From positions 58,950-122,949 of the forward strand of contig QLIY01000470.1 of the NCBI GenBank assembly GCA_003260075.1: a stretch of 64,000 nucleotides of DNA, read 5' to 3'. Positions 1-13,800 of the stretch are shown here, in pieces. A program made the translations under genes and the position numbers. This DNA is from Phallusia mammillata (lineage: Eukaryota; Chordata; Ascidiacea; Phlebobranchia; Ascidiidae). The stretch's first letter is position 1. Every line of letters begins with the position of its first letter. The notes beneath the pieces were generated by a model. That model was given only the letters and a program-made list of their open reading frames with translations. It was not told where the DNA came from and did not search any database.

Positions 1-23
1 GAGGTTCGCGTAAATGGAGGCAA

Positions 24-117
<94 letters not shown>

Positions 118-1472
118 TTCACCAAATACTTATCTTATTCGATTTAGTTAAGTGTCCCTACTAAAAAAGTAAAAAAAAAACGATCATTCTCCTTCCTATG
201 CAAAAATATAGCCACTGGAATCCGCTTTAATCATTTACTTTTTGGTTTCAGGTTATTTGCGTTCGGTCGGAGGCAGTGGGCAAATTCCTGGTGCCGCTGG
301 GACCTCGTACGTTGAAGAAACAGCTCGTGGACCGCAGTATGCACAGATGAAATACGAACAAGCAGGAGCTACTGTGCCTCACGTCTACGCCAATCATACA
401 CTAGTGATCGTAGATGCTGAAGACACACACGAATTCTTGCATCAGGACAAGTTAGTTTTCAACCTAATCATAGTCGTATTATGTTAACCTGATTTATTGC
501 CTTGTTCAAATAGAATCATAAACAGACGATTAATAAACATAATCGTATAACATATAATGCAATAATTGATTTCGAAACACATTCAGAATAAATATTAAGT
601 CAACTACATCTGTGCTTTAACTGTTGAACAGACTAAGCTAGGTCAAGCGAGTTGCTCCTTAGTACTTGTCACTTGGACAAAATTAGTCATGCATGGAACT
701 TAGTCAAGCATAAATAAATGAAAAACTATTAAAATCGATACGACATCTAGCACAGGAACTCACACTAGACAGGTTTGCTAAATTCCGGTAGGTGGCGCAC
801 GCACATATTTTAAATATAATCGTGAAAAAAAATGTTGAAGGTTAAGACTAACTTATTAGGGGTGGTCTGAGGTTTTATAATAATAATAACAATAAAATCA
901 ACCAAAAAAATCCCAGTCTCCCTTTTAATTTTAACCCCTTAACGACGGCGATATAAATCAGTTTGGGAAAAAAATCTTTGTTACGCGTATTGTAAAGCAT
1001 TTGGGCAGAAGAAAAAATATTTGCACCCCCAAATTTTTTTTATCGCATTTTGGGGGGTGCTAGCCCGCTGTACCGAATTCGGCACATTCGTCCATTAAGA
1101 CTAAACTAATGCAAACATTTCCGCGTANAAGGCACAGTGTGACGAATTCGTCACATACGGCGTTAAGGGGTTAAATAACTTCCATTTATCGGTATTTTGC
1201 ATGCTTTTTCAGTGTGAGTTCTTGAGTTAGTAGCTCTACCAAATCAACTTGGGACAAATTGAAAAATGTTTTGCTAATGTGCCATACCCGTTTTAATGAA
1301 TTCACTGCAGGTACGCTGAGCCTTGGATGTACACAATGATTCAAGGTGGTTTAAGAGAAGAAGACGAACGGGAAAACGATGATTACGAGTTCAGTGAAGC
1401 GAGATTCACTCGACACGCCAACGTGAGATTTTTCCATCAGTCTCATGACGGTTTGGGTCAAGACTCGTCCAG
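1..1472 (+). CDS. Gly-rich module 1, end of glycine core and start of beta-rich part (exons 1-24 partial, 252-450, 1311-1472)
   Basis: Bases 1-24 read EVRVNGGN, matching the SVRGGN stretch of later modules, and are cut by a 93-base C run. Exon 252-450 reads GYLRSVGGSG then TSYVEE, RGPQY and MKYEQ. Exon 1311-1472 reads YAEPWMYTMI, then YEFSEARFTRHANVRFFH. The same order (YVEE, PPQY, LKY, VDH, YEFDEA, LTGHARLIFYHP) recurs in every later module. The join 450/1311 restores a Lys codon (AA+G). Function is unknown. Confidence 0.7.
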
Positions 1473-4400
1473 GTAAAATATATGAACCATCGGAGCTATT
1501 TGTAAATTTTTTATTTTATTGTTTTAAATGGAATGTAAACCAAACTACAACTGTGCAGACAGAGTGAGTACAAGGTCATGCAATTGCCACATGGACAAAA
1601 TCAGTCATGTGTGGAACTCATTCAGGCATAAATAAAAGACTAACTATTAAATTAGTTGAGGACAAATTGAATATTACGTGTTGTGACATTTTACTTGCAA
1701 CGTCCCTTTATTAAGTTATCATTGTTGAACGGTTTGTAGAACAGCAAGGGCATTGAAACAGCCCGTGGGCTATTAAATCAAGTACCCAGGTATTTGAATG
1801 CATACATGCAATAGATTAATAAATTGATAAAAAACATACATGTTCACTTTTGTTATAGTTGCCTGTTTGTGAATGCTCTAAAAAACACTTTTTAACAATC
1901 AATCATGCATTGAATTTCAGCGACAAGACAATTGCCATAGTCCACAAATTCCTGGGCGACCGTACGGGAAAAGTTCATCTGAGATGCAACCAGACTCTGT
2001 TCGTCGAATATTTGAGAAACACCGCCAACGAGTCAGCTGCTCCATGCAGTTACAGGTGAGGTCAAACAACCAACGACGTTTGAGTTGCATTGTTATATGA
2101 GATGGTCTCTGCTTATTTTATTGGTCCAATTTCAGTAAAACCTAACGCACTATGGATTTAGTGCTTTTGAATTCGTGTTATACTTTGCTGTAGAATTCCT
2201 ATACGTTTGTAAGGGGGGGGGGATTGATTTATCAAATTTTTTGTAAAAAAAACAAGACCACCAAAACAACCATGGTTTATCGAGTTAAGTGCCTTGTTCT
2301 TTAAAAACCTATTAAAAGCAACAGATTATTAAACCAGTGAAAAAACATACGTGTGCACTTGTAGTATAATTGTAATTGTTTGTGACTGCATTTAAATAAA
2401 CGCTTTATTAATTAATTCTATATTGTTTTGCAGCGACAAGACAGTTGCCATAGTCCACAAATTCTTGGGCGATCGCACGGGTAAAGTTCACCTGAGATGC
2501 AACCAGACTCTGTTCGTCGAATATTTGAGAAACACCGCCAACGAGTCAGCTGCTCCATGCAGTTACAGGTAAGTGAAAAACAACCAACGACATGTGGGTT
2601 GCATTGTTATATAAGATGGTCTCTGCTTATTTTATTGGTCCAGTTTCAGTAAAACCTAACGCACTATGGATTTAGTTTTTTTGAATTCGTGTTATACTTT
2701 GCTGTAGAATTCCTATACGTTTGTAACCGATGACACTTACATAAAAAAAATTACTTAACAAAAAACATAAAACGTAAAACAGTTGCTAAGGAAACATAAT
2801 TAAGTTATTGTCTGAATAATGTTCAGTTCATTAGTAGCTAACGCATGTTTTTATAAATGTACAAAATCACTCAGGCCTCTTACAAAAAAATGGAGGCAAA
2901 CATATGTAACCGAAATGTTTGCAAAATCTAAAACTAGCTCTACATTGTTCCAGGGTTGATGTCGGTGCTGAGCTGATTATGCCAACAAAGGGGGGGGGGG
3001 GTAACCGAAATGTTTGCAAAATCTAAAACTAGCTCCACATTGTTCCAGGGTTGATGTCGGTGCTGAGCTGATTATGCCAACAAAGTCGGTCTTAGTCGGC
3101 ACTCGATCGTGGATTGCTGGGATGTTGGTCGGTGTGGAAGATCTGAAGATCGGTAACGGTGGTGATGTTGTCTTCCTAACAACTGCACAAACCGCTCTTA
3201 TCGAAAACGGAATTAAGGTAAAGTATTTTGTTACATTTTTAACTATTTTTGTTAGTTTGAATGTTTTTTCAGTAACAATAGCAACTATATACTGAAGAAT
3301 CTAGCAAATTGCATACCTGTTGATCGCATAATTTTTTTAATTGCTTGGGAGTGATAAACCTCAACCGCACCCATTTCTGATTGTCCAAAACTTCTTGGCA
3401 AATTGGTTATGTGATTTACCGCATTTGTAAGTAGTTAGATATGTATTTTGGCGTTAAATAGACTGGATAACTATTGTGCTAGGAATTGTAAACGTTTTCC
3501 TTGTTTGAGCATATTGTCGTAATCTTCTTTGCTCGGCCAAACACTTTTCGGTCAATCTGACGTCACACATATATGACGTAGCAAACTGTTTGGCGAGTTT
3601 TTATTCTTGAAAGCTTTAATGTTACAAGCATTTCTAAAAAATACGTTTGTAAAACGAATTTCTTCAGTCGCAAAAAGAAATCGTTTATTCAATATTTATT
3701 GCATCAAGGTAACATATACTGCAAACGCTATAATTTTATTACTTTAATAGCACCAAATTACCGATCCTGGCACATTCATGTTCGGTTCGTTGGTTGTGAT
3801 GAGAAACGGTCAAATCGAGTTTAATAAGATCGAGAAACCTGTGGAAATTGATAGCGGATTGCTTAAGGTACAATACCAAGGAAATATGTTCCTGCATCAC
3901 GCTTACATCACTTCTGGTTATGGTGTCGTCGAAAGTGAAGGTAAGTTCGTTTAAAGTTGTTGGCGATAAACATGTGCAAAAATATTTTGTTGCGTTAGTG
4001 TTAAAAGTTGGCTGGGCGGTGGACCGTCAAATGTCTGGTTTTTTATGTGGTTTATGTACGTTTTGTGATCCCCACTAGGTAGTACATCATGTAGCAGGTC
4101 ACCTGTGTACAAATACTTGAGCAGGTTGGTTTGGGTTCTATGACGCATATTTACATTTTAAATCTGATCGCGATCTACACCTATTAACGTTCTGTGTCCA
4201 AACCAGACGATGCAAAAAAAATGGCCCAGCCCTTAAATTACTATTCTGTTGCAAATTTAATACTTTAAAAAATGGTTCAGAAATGGCACTATTTTTTGTG
4301 AAAACGCAGCACCTTCGTACAAAAATATTATTGTAAAAGAATTATTAACCCAATTGATAATAAGCTACAGACACTGCACACTGTTTCGGTCAATAACGTC

Positions 4401-7400
4401 TCATCAGTGCAGCTAGTGGCAAGATGATTGTGTTTTAGGTGTTCTGCACATGGACAGTGCTGGTTACCATGCTGGGGGGGGGGGCGGATACGGTGTCGTC
4501 GAAAGTGAAGGTAAGTTCCTTCAAACCAGTTGGCGAGAAAGCATGATCGGCAATAGACTTACTTTGTTGCATTGGTGTTGGTAGTTGTCTAAGGGTGGTG
4601 GACCGTCAAATGTTTCTGTTTTCTGTGTTGTTAATGTGTGTTTTGTGATGCCCACTAGGTGGTGTATTATGTAGCACGTCACCTGTGTACAAAGACTTGG
4701 GCAGGAACTTGATTTCTGGATTCCTTGACGCATATTTCCATTTTAAATCTGATCGCGATCTACACCTATTAAGGTTCTACTTTGTAAAATGGTTCAGAAA
4801 AGGGCAATACATAAAATTTTTATTTTTGTTTGTTTGTACAAAAATATGATTGCAAAAGCATCAAGTCAATAAGTGGTAAGTTGCAGACAGTGCAACTGTT
4901 GACAAGAGGTATGCCGTATTGGCCAGTGTAGCCATCCAACGGCACTCTAGCTTGTTGGAAGGAACAGGCTAAAAAGCCATGCCTCACCTATTCTGTTCGA
5001 TGCCACATCTGGGCATAAACCACAGATGAAACTGGCTCTCAATGGCCAGACTTGGGACGAAAGTGATGTTGCCTCAGTGTCACAGCATCAATGTAAAAGC
5101 CTCAAGCCAATACATGATAAGTTGCATACAGTGCACNCAACTGTTGACAAGAGGTATGCCGTATTGGCCAGTGTAGCCATCCAACGGCACTCTAGCTTGT
5201 TGGAAGGAACAGGCTAAAAAGCCATGCCTCACCTATTCTGTTCGATGCCACATCTGGGCATAAACCACAGATGAAACTGGCTCTCAATGGCCAGACTTGG
5301 GACGAAAGTGATGTTGCCTCAGTGTCACAGCATCAATGTAAAAGCCTCAAGCCAATACATGATAAGTTGCATACAGTGCACACTGTTTCGGCCAATAACG
5401 TCTCATCAGTGCAGCTAGTGACAAGATGATTGTGTTTTAGGTGTTCTGCATATGGACAGTGCTGGTTATCCTGCTGGAGAAGGTCCAGGTGCTGGAAAGA
5501 CAGTAAGCGATGTTGGAACTGGTGGAGGACACGGTGGTGTGGGTGGAGCGCCTGAAAGCGAAACTGGTGGCAACGCTTACGACTCTGTGTACAAACCTGC
5601 TGAAGCTGGCAGCGGCGGAGGCAACGCAGGTTGGTGATTGTAAAAGTTGATGTTTTGACAAATACGTTTTTTTTTTAGTTACAACTGATGTTTGGTAGTT
5701 TGTTTTATTTTTAGGTCCCACCGTTTAAAAAAAAATGGTTTTCTATTTTGTGTGATTAATTTCGTTTTGACAAACTAAATTTATTGCTTTTTGGTCGAAA
5801 TCGAATAGAATTTGTTCTTTTAGATTGAACTTTCCATTGCTATAACTTGTCTGATATTGTTTCGACATTTTTCGGTCTGCGTTTTCCAAATGAGTGTTCC
5901 ATTTTGCCTGCGAATTTTTTTTCCTCTTTCACAAACCAATAAATATTTATTCATGTCATATATCTTTAAGTCTTTACACCGACACACTAGAGCTTTAAAT
6001 TGACTGTATAGTATGCTAAACACGTATGGAATTGACCCTTTTTGCCTTTCAACCGAATGTATTTTTACGAAGTTTTGAAAAAAAACTTTGTGTTTTGCAG
6101 GATCGGTGAAGGGAGGTTCCGGTGGAGGATATCTTCACTGGAAATTAGGAAAATTGCTGGAGATGAACGGACTTCTTTCAGCTTGTGGAGCGAACGCTTC
6201 AGGGTCAAACGCTGGTGGTGGTTCCGGTGGTTCAATCCTTATACAATCCACCAACGTTACTGGACATGGTAAGATCATTTAAACTGGTACACTGTCTGTG
6301 TGGTACTGAATACAAGGTAATGAGTAGCAGAGTAGGCCCCAAATGGGGGGGGGGTGGAGGCAACGCAGGTTTGTGATTGTAGATGTTGGTGTTTTGACAA
6401 ATATTTTTTTGTTCAAACCGATGTTTCGTAGCCTGAGTTTTTTTTTAGTCTTACCCTTTTTAATTGAGTTTTCCTTTTTTGTGCCTAATTTCGTTTTGAC
6501 AAATTAAATTTATTTGTTTTAGGTTGAAACCGATCTAGAATTTAGGCTTGAAACTCAATGGAATTTGTTGTTTTAAATTGTTCTATCTATTGCCTATGTA
6601 GTGTTTTTTTAATTTCCATTTGTTATTTCGTTCTTTTTTTCAGACTGCCTTTTACAAATGAGTGTTTTTTTGCCTGGGTAATTTTTCTTCTTTTGATTAG
6701 CCGATAATTATTTACTCATGACTTGGTTTACACTTACAGACTACAACTTTAAATTGACCTTACAATGCTAAACAAGTATGGAATTGGCCCTTTTTATCTT
6801 TCAACCGAATATGTTTGCACCAAATTTAGTGGTCAATTTTTGTGTCGTACAGGTTCGGTGAAGGGAGGTTCCGGTGGAGGATATCTTCACTGGAAGTTAG
6901 GAAAATTGTTGGAGATGAACGGACTTCTTTCAGCTTGTGGAGCGAACGCTACTGGGTCAAACGCTGGTGGTGGTTCCGGTGGTTCAATCCTTATACAATC
7001 GACCAACGTTACTGGACATGGTAAGATCATTTTAACTGGTACACTGTGTGTGGTACTGAATACAAGGTAATGAGTAGCAGAGTAGGCCCCAAATGGACAT
7101 TTTTTGTTTAACCACCAAGCTTCTTAAAATGTATGATAAGGTGTTTATTAGTTGACCTTGTTACCGACTATTCGGCGACTTTTAACTCTTTTAGTTTATC
7201 AAGTTGTCCAGTCCGAAACCCGGTCCGACATGACAATATTTGAAACATAGACCAAAATAAGCCCAAAATTTAGTGAAATTGCGACACAAAGTGTGAAGTC
7301 TAGCCAAAGTTACCCCGAACCTGACCCAAAAAAACCTGACCGACTTAAAATTGTGATTTGCAATGTTAAGTTTCCAAAACATCACAAAAACCAAAACAAA

Positions 7401-8686
7401 CATATTGATTTTATTTTTAGGTGAGTTCAGCGTTCGAGGAGGTAACGGAGGTTCGGACCGCGGAGGAGCCGGAGCAGGAGGAAGAATTGCGATCCTCTGC
7501 ACGTGGAGATATCAGTACGGAGGAGCGTACACTGATGCGGGAGGACTCGGCGGCGGAAACTCACTCACTGGAAAATACGCTTTGAAACATGGCGCTGCAG
7601 CAGGTAACCCGCCAATAAAGGCTGAGTGATAAACAAAAGCTTACAGTAATACACGCGATAACTAAAAAAACTGAAGAGAAATATGTTTAAGCTTGCAAGT
7701 GATGGTGCATTTGCTTGTACTCTATTTACATAAGCAGTACTCGCCTACAATTGCTATGGGTTTTTAGGTCATGTACCCGTTTGTGCAGCAAGGATATGCG
7801 GTTTTATTGACACCATCTAAGGTTTTATTGTAAATAAACTTTAATTCATAACTGGGCGTCTCTAAAAGACAAATCCCACCACTGGCTAGATTATTCTGCC
7901 CTGTGGGAGTGCTTTGTGACCATTTGAGTAGGTAAATCGACTTCAATGGGCCTGGTGCAAGTGTAACCGTTTTTTGTTGGTGTTGTTATAGCGGTTTGGC
8001 AGGAACCGTCGCACTCGCTTTTTCAATGAAATAAAGAAACGATAGTAACCGACACAACTGTAGCAAAAACGTACATGATCGTGTGTGTTGTACAGGCACG
8101 GCTTATGTGGAGGAAAATCTGCGTCCACCGCAATATCGTCATCTCAAGTACAACCCCGAGCAAAACACGACCTACCTGGCTGTGGATCACACATACGTAC
8201 ATGTTGATAATGAAGGTCGTGACGTACCACCTCCAAGCGTCATCATGGAGGAAGGAACACGTCACTATGAGTTCGATGAAGCGGAACTGACCGGTCACGC
8301 TCGACTGATATTCTACCATCCGGATTCTGAAGCTCATAAGCAGGTTGGTTGAAAATCAAGTTGTAATATCCACGTTTTCAACAGTAGTGCAGAATAATAA
8401 GCTGTTGCATTTGATACATTAAACAAGGGGTGCCCAAACTTTCTTAATGGGGATCAATTTTTATCAGGTAAAAACGCCCACTGGCCGAAGTTTCAACGGT
8501 AGATTTTGAACACGAATATACGGGATTTAAGGAAATTGTGGGATTTTGTTGCTTCGGCACCATGTATACTTCCTTTTTGTCGGTAAAGTTCCATGAAGTT
8601 TTTGCGCGATTGTTTGCAACCCAAAAACCTAATCGAAACTATGGCGGGCCATATGCAACACAAATTGAAACCACAGCTGCGGGCCA

Positions 8687-8752
<66 letters not shown>

Positions 8753-10786
8753 ATAAAACCCGAAACATGCCAGAACGTTGGTAAAAATGCGACACAAATC
8801 ATGCCAAGTGTAAAGACAAGCCCGAACCAAGTCCATTTTACTAAAACTCGTGCACGAACCTGACGCGATTTACAACTCTGTGGCCATGTTCTGTATGTAT
8901 TAATTCAAAAATATGTACTCTTATTAAATTTATTTATGGAGCAGAATGGAACACACAGCAACGGAACAGCTGAGGAACTTGACATCAGTGTAACAGTGGA
9001 GATTCACAAATTTATTGGGGATCGAACTGGTTTACTTCACATGTTCGGTGGGCAGCGGGTGTTTGTGGAATATACACCGTCATCTTGGACCAAAACCATC
9101 GCACCGTGCAGTTTTCTGATTGAAGCTGGATCCGAAATTATCTTCCCCCAAGAGGTTAATATTTTTCAATGTTTAGGCTATGTTTTTGTAACATGGACAA
9201 TTGAATGTAGCCTTATTTTAGTTAATTAAAGTTTAGTATTTTTCTTCAAACGAACCAAAATACAAACTACGTCAAAACAACTTTTTTGTTATCACCTTTA
9301 ACATCTAAACGTTAGTGTCGATAACCGTTTTGTTGAAGACAAAATACAGTACAGTTAAAAATACAGTTAATCAGTGATCCTCGACATAGAACGCCTACTA
9401 TTAATTCTGTTTTGTTCTTAGTTAAGCTAATTTTAAGTCAGTGTCAAATATAAGAAACTTTTTGAACCTCTCAGCAATTTCCATTAACCATGACCACAGG
9501 ACTATGATTTATCAACTGAATGCTAGTTTTGGCCAGGACAAGTACAAAATGCTGTAATGTAATCCAAATTTTTATTGTTATTTTATTTTATAGACACACT
9601 TGGAGGGGGTTCGAAGCACCTTTGCTGGTCGCATCACTGGCATCCACAAGCTCTTTGTATCTCGTGGCGGCGACGTTGTTTTCATTTCAACCTCGAACAC
9701 CGCGATTCCGCAAGATGGCAGCAACGCAACAAAGGTTTCTTACAGTCACATGACCAACCCCGGCAATTTCTCGTTCAGCTGGTTTTACGTGAAAACTGGT
9801 GGAACTGTCGAGTTCACTCAAATCGTCAATTTCATGCTGCTCATGTCAACTGATGTAAAGGTCAGAAAATTATTATTTCAACTTTTTTTAGGATTTGTGT
9901 CACCCCGTTTAGGAAAATTAGTTTAAAAAACAGTATTTGTTTTTTGAGAGGATGAATTTTTTGAGCATTATTTCTAATAAAACGTAGGTTCTGATTCTGA
10001 ATTTGATATAAATGTTACAGTGAAAACGCCTAGTTGAAAAGCCTTTTTTGGTTTCGGCGATCGAAAATCACTTTATGATACAATTCACTGTTTATCTAAT
10101 ACTCGAGGAGCTGATATTATTAAGTTGGTACTATTTTATATAACCTACCGCTTGTAACTTATTTCCAAACCCAAATATATTTCCCAAACAAATGAAATTT
10201 GAATGTTATACCTCGAATTTAAAAATGGAATCATTAAGCTCGTTGCTTGGTGAAAGAAGACTATAATGTCTGAAGATTGTTCATGGTCGTTCGAAAACAA
10301 ATCGTTCGTATTTGAGATTGTAACATACATATATATAAATTTCGCCGTAATCACATACAATCTTATAAGGGCCAATGACTTTTTCATGAAATTTTCCCTT
10401 TTTCCGTGGACCAAAATCTGGGGGGGGGGGGTAAGCTCGTTGCTTGGTGAATGAAGACTACAATGAACCCTATGTCTGTAGATTAAAGTTCATGATAACA
10501 AGTCGTTCGTCTTTAAGATTGTGACATACATACATACATGAATTCACGGGCGAATTAATTTTTTTATAAAATTTTCCTCTTTTCATGAACCAAAATCTGA
10601 GAACCACATGTATCAAATATTTACAGGTAAAATACTTCGGCAACTTGTACGCAAACATCGCTGAGATTCAATGCAGTTGTGCGAGAATTGAAAGTGGTGG
10701 TAAATTCCATTTGGACGGACGCGGACACAAGGCTGAAGAAGGGCCTGGTGCTGGACGAACAGTTAACGGTGGGAGCAATTTAAAAA

Positions 10787-10829
<43 letters not shown>

Positions 10830-13800
10830 GTTTTTTAACATTCCACTTGTGATCTGATTTTATCATCGATTTTTTATGTTTGTGTTGTTAGGTAACGGTC
10901 TCGGCGCAGGACATGGCGGTCAGGGAGGTGGTGTAGACGTTACAAATCCACCAACTGCTTACGACTCAGTATTTACGCCAAGTCTGCCAGGAAGCGGCGG
11001 AGGTAAGAAAAAATGCTGTTTCGCCAAAGCAATTCTCAATAATCTTAGTCTTGGAACCGAAATCAATACCACATACGTGTGCAAAAACCGTACAATACAT
11101 TTCATAAATGGAGCAATATATGAGACAAGAATAAAAAATTTATACCAAACAGTATTTTTTTTTTAAATCAAGAATTTAAAATTTATACCAAGGCGTTATT
11201 TTTTGCCAAAACATCTTACTGTTACATTTGGCTGTTCACTAAACGCATTGAAAATTTTGACTAGTTTCAGGCTTTAAAAATTTGTGTATTTATTTTACTG
11301 CCTGATTCTAATAAAATCTGATGAATAATTAACAAATTAACATATTTATTCAACGCACATACATGAGTTAGCATATAAGTCAAATTCAACTTCAACTGTA
11401 AACCCACTGCAAATGAACTTTATGACTTTGCGCAAGGTCATGCAAGTTGCTGGGACAAGTCAGGCATAAACACAAAATAAATAAACTTATTAAAATCAGT
11501 GAGGGGCAATCTAATGCCAACAACATGCTGAGAATAACAACCTCAAAACTAGATTAATATTATTAACTTATCTCAGGTAATGGTCTCAGTGGAAACAACA
11601 TAGTGGGCCAGGGTGGATCAGGTGGTGGCTACTTACAGTGGTTTGTCGGAGACCTGATTGAAATGGACGGTTGGCTTGCGTTGCGAGGAGAAAACGGACA
11701 AGGACAAAACTCTGGAGGAGGATCTGGCGGAACTGTGCTCATCAAAACCTTTAATATGACAGGTTTGTTACTTTTTTAAGCTATTTTAGCATTTATTCTA
11801 CCCGTCTTGCATTGAGGCAGAGATTATCGAACTTGTAAAAACGGTCAAAAGGCTTAAATTTTCGAGAATGTTTTTTACACGTATAGTTCGTATTCAAACT
11901 ACTGCATATGGTTGGTTTAAAGCAGTGCCTTTTTCAAATTTTATCGAACAAGGAGCTTTTCAAGCTATCTGTACATAACTCTCCAAATCGCGGAAATCTC
12001 TCGAATTTCTTCCTTCTATCGCATTCTTTGTGGGGGGGGGGGTTTTTGAGCTTTTTTAGCATTTATTCAACCCGCCTTGCATTGAGGCAGAGATTATCGA
12101 ACTTGTAAAAACGGTCAAAAGGCTTAAATTTTCGATAATGTTTTTACACGTATAGTTCGTATTCAAACTACGGCATATGGTTGGTTTAACGCAGTACCTT
12201 TTTTTAATTTTATCGAACAACCCGAAGCTTTTCAATCTATCTGTACGTAACTCTTCAAATCGCGGAAATCTCTCGAATTTCTTCCTTCTATCGCATTCTT
12301 TGTTGTTTAGTTCAAGACTTTTGCCAAACCCCTCATAGAGGTTTACCGAGAATCAAACAAGGTTAAGGATGGGTTTTAAATCTTACAATCAATACATTTT
12401 TTGCCCAGNTAAGGATGGGTTTTAAATCTTACAATCAATACATTTTTTGCCCAGGGCACGGTTTGGTTGACGTACGTGGCGGAAACGGTGGAAGCTCACA
12501 CGGTGGAGGAGGAGCTGGTGGAAGAATCGCCATCCACTGCACGTAAGGGATCTACACATATGTACAGTATTTAGTACCAATTGTATTTGTTCTCTGTCAT
12601 GTTTGTTCTGTCAATCCGCTTGTTTGGCTTCTGTTGGTCTTAGGTTGCCAAGATTTGCACTTAAATCTATTTTTACACACTGCTTCAATAATTTCCAACC
12701 CGGGGTTCTCTAACCCCTAGGGGTCTGTGGGATGGTTTTAGGTTTTTTTTAACAAAAAACATATTTCTACAATAGCTTTAGGTAAACTCTGCGTAAAGGT
12801 TCGTAAACCCAATAATTAAACTTGAATTTAAAAATGCTACCAAAAGGTTTAGGGAGCACCCAACTATTTGCATGAGTTTCTAGTTTATTAATCAGCTATT
12901 TAAAATGACCTATTTGAAAAAGCATAATTAGCCAAAAATGTGCATTGATTTGTCAAACACCATTAACTCACGGGGCAAGTTTACATTAGGTACCGCTACT
13001 CGTATGGAGGATCCTTCCTTAATCGTGGAGGCGCTGGTGGAAACAGCCCAGAGAGCAGCTTCTTATCCGAGAACGCTGGTGAATATCAGGACACTGACGC
13101 CATAAACATCGTACACGACCCACTGGGTGGCGCTGCCGGCTCTTCGTATGTCGAGGAAAACTTGCGACCGCCTCAATACAGAATCTTGAAATACGATGAG
13201 AACGCGAATACAACTTATCTGCAAGTTGATCACATGTAAGTACAGTTTTAAATAAGTAAAATTGTTGCAATTACATTAACGAATGAATCACATTAGTTTA
13301 TACACATATGAAACAAATGTTAAAGCATGCCTTCCCAAAATCATATGACAAGAAGTAAACTGATGATTCAAAATAATTTTGCGCCAAAATCATTTTTTTA
13401 AGTGTAAGCCCCATTCAAATGCATATATTTCTTAAAAAACTTTGATCCCCTTTGATCTACGCAATTGATCTTTATGGTAGTGTATTGGAATTCTGCTGGT
13501 AAACTTCTCCGTCGCAGGGTAAAATTTATCATTGTTATCCTGTTATCAATGTAGACTTTACAACCCTTCTATATTCTCAAAAAAATACCAGAAATGAAAA
13601 GCTAATACCCAACTTGTGATATGGCCTACTGTTTAAAAAGTTTTTGCATGCGAACGTGCAGTTTTATACGCCCCTTAAATTTCACAGGTATGTTCATGTG
13701 GACAACGAGGGTATCTTGGTCCCTGTCGCTTCAGTGTTGATGAACAACGAAGCCATCTACTACGAGATCGACGAAATGCATCTTACTGGTGCTGCTCGCC

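Noticed and set aside
5452..5637. Independent small glycine-rich protein
   Set aside because: It is an exon of the giant gene with matching phases on both sides.
8687..8751. Long G run as a possible G-quadruplex or polyglycine-coding exon
   Set aside because: Pure homopolymers of this kind occur all over the window at assembly joins; no exon frame supports it.
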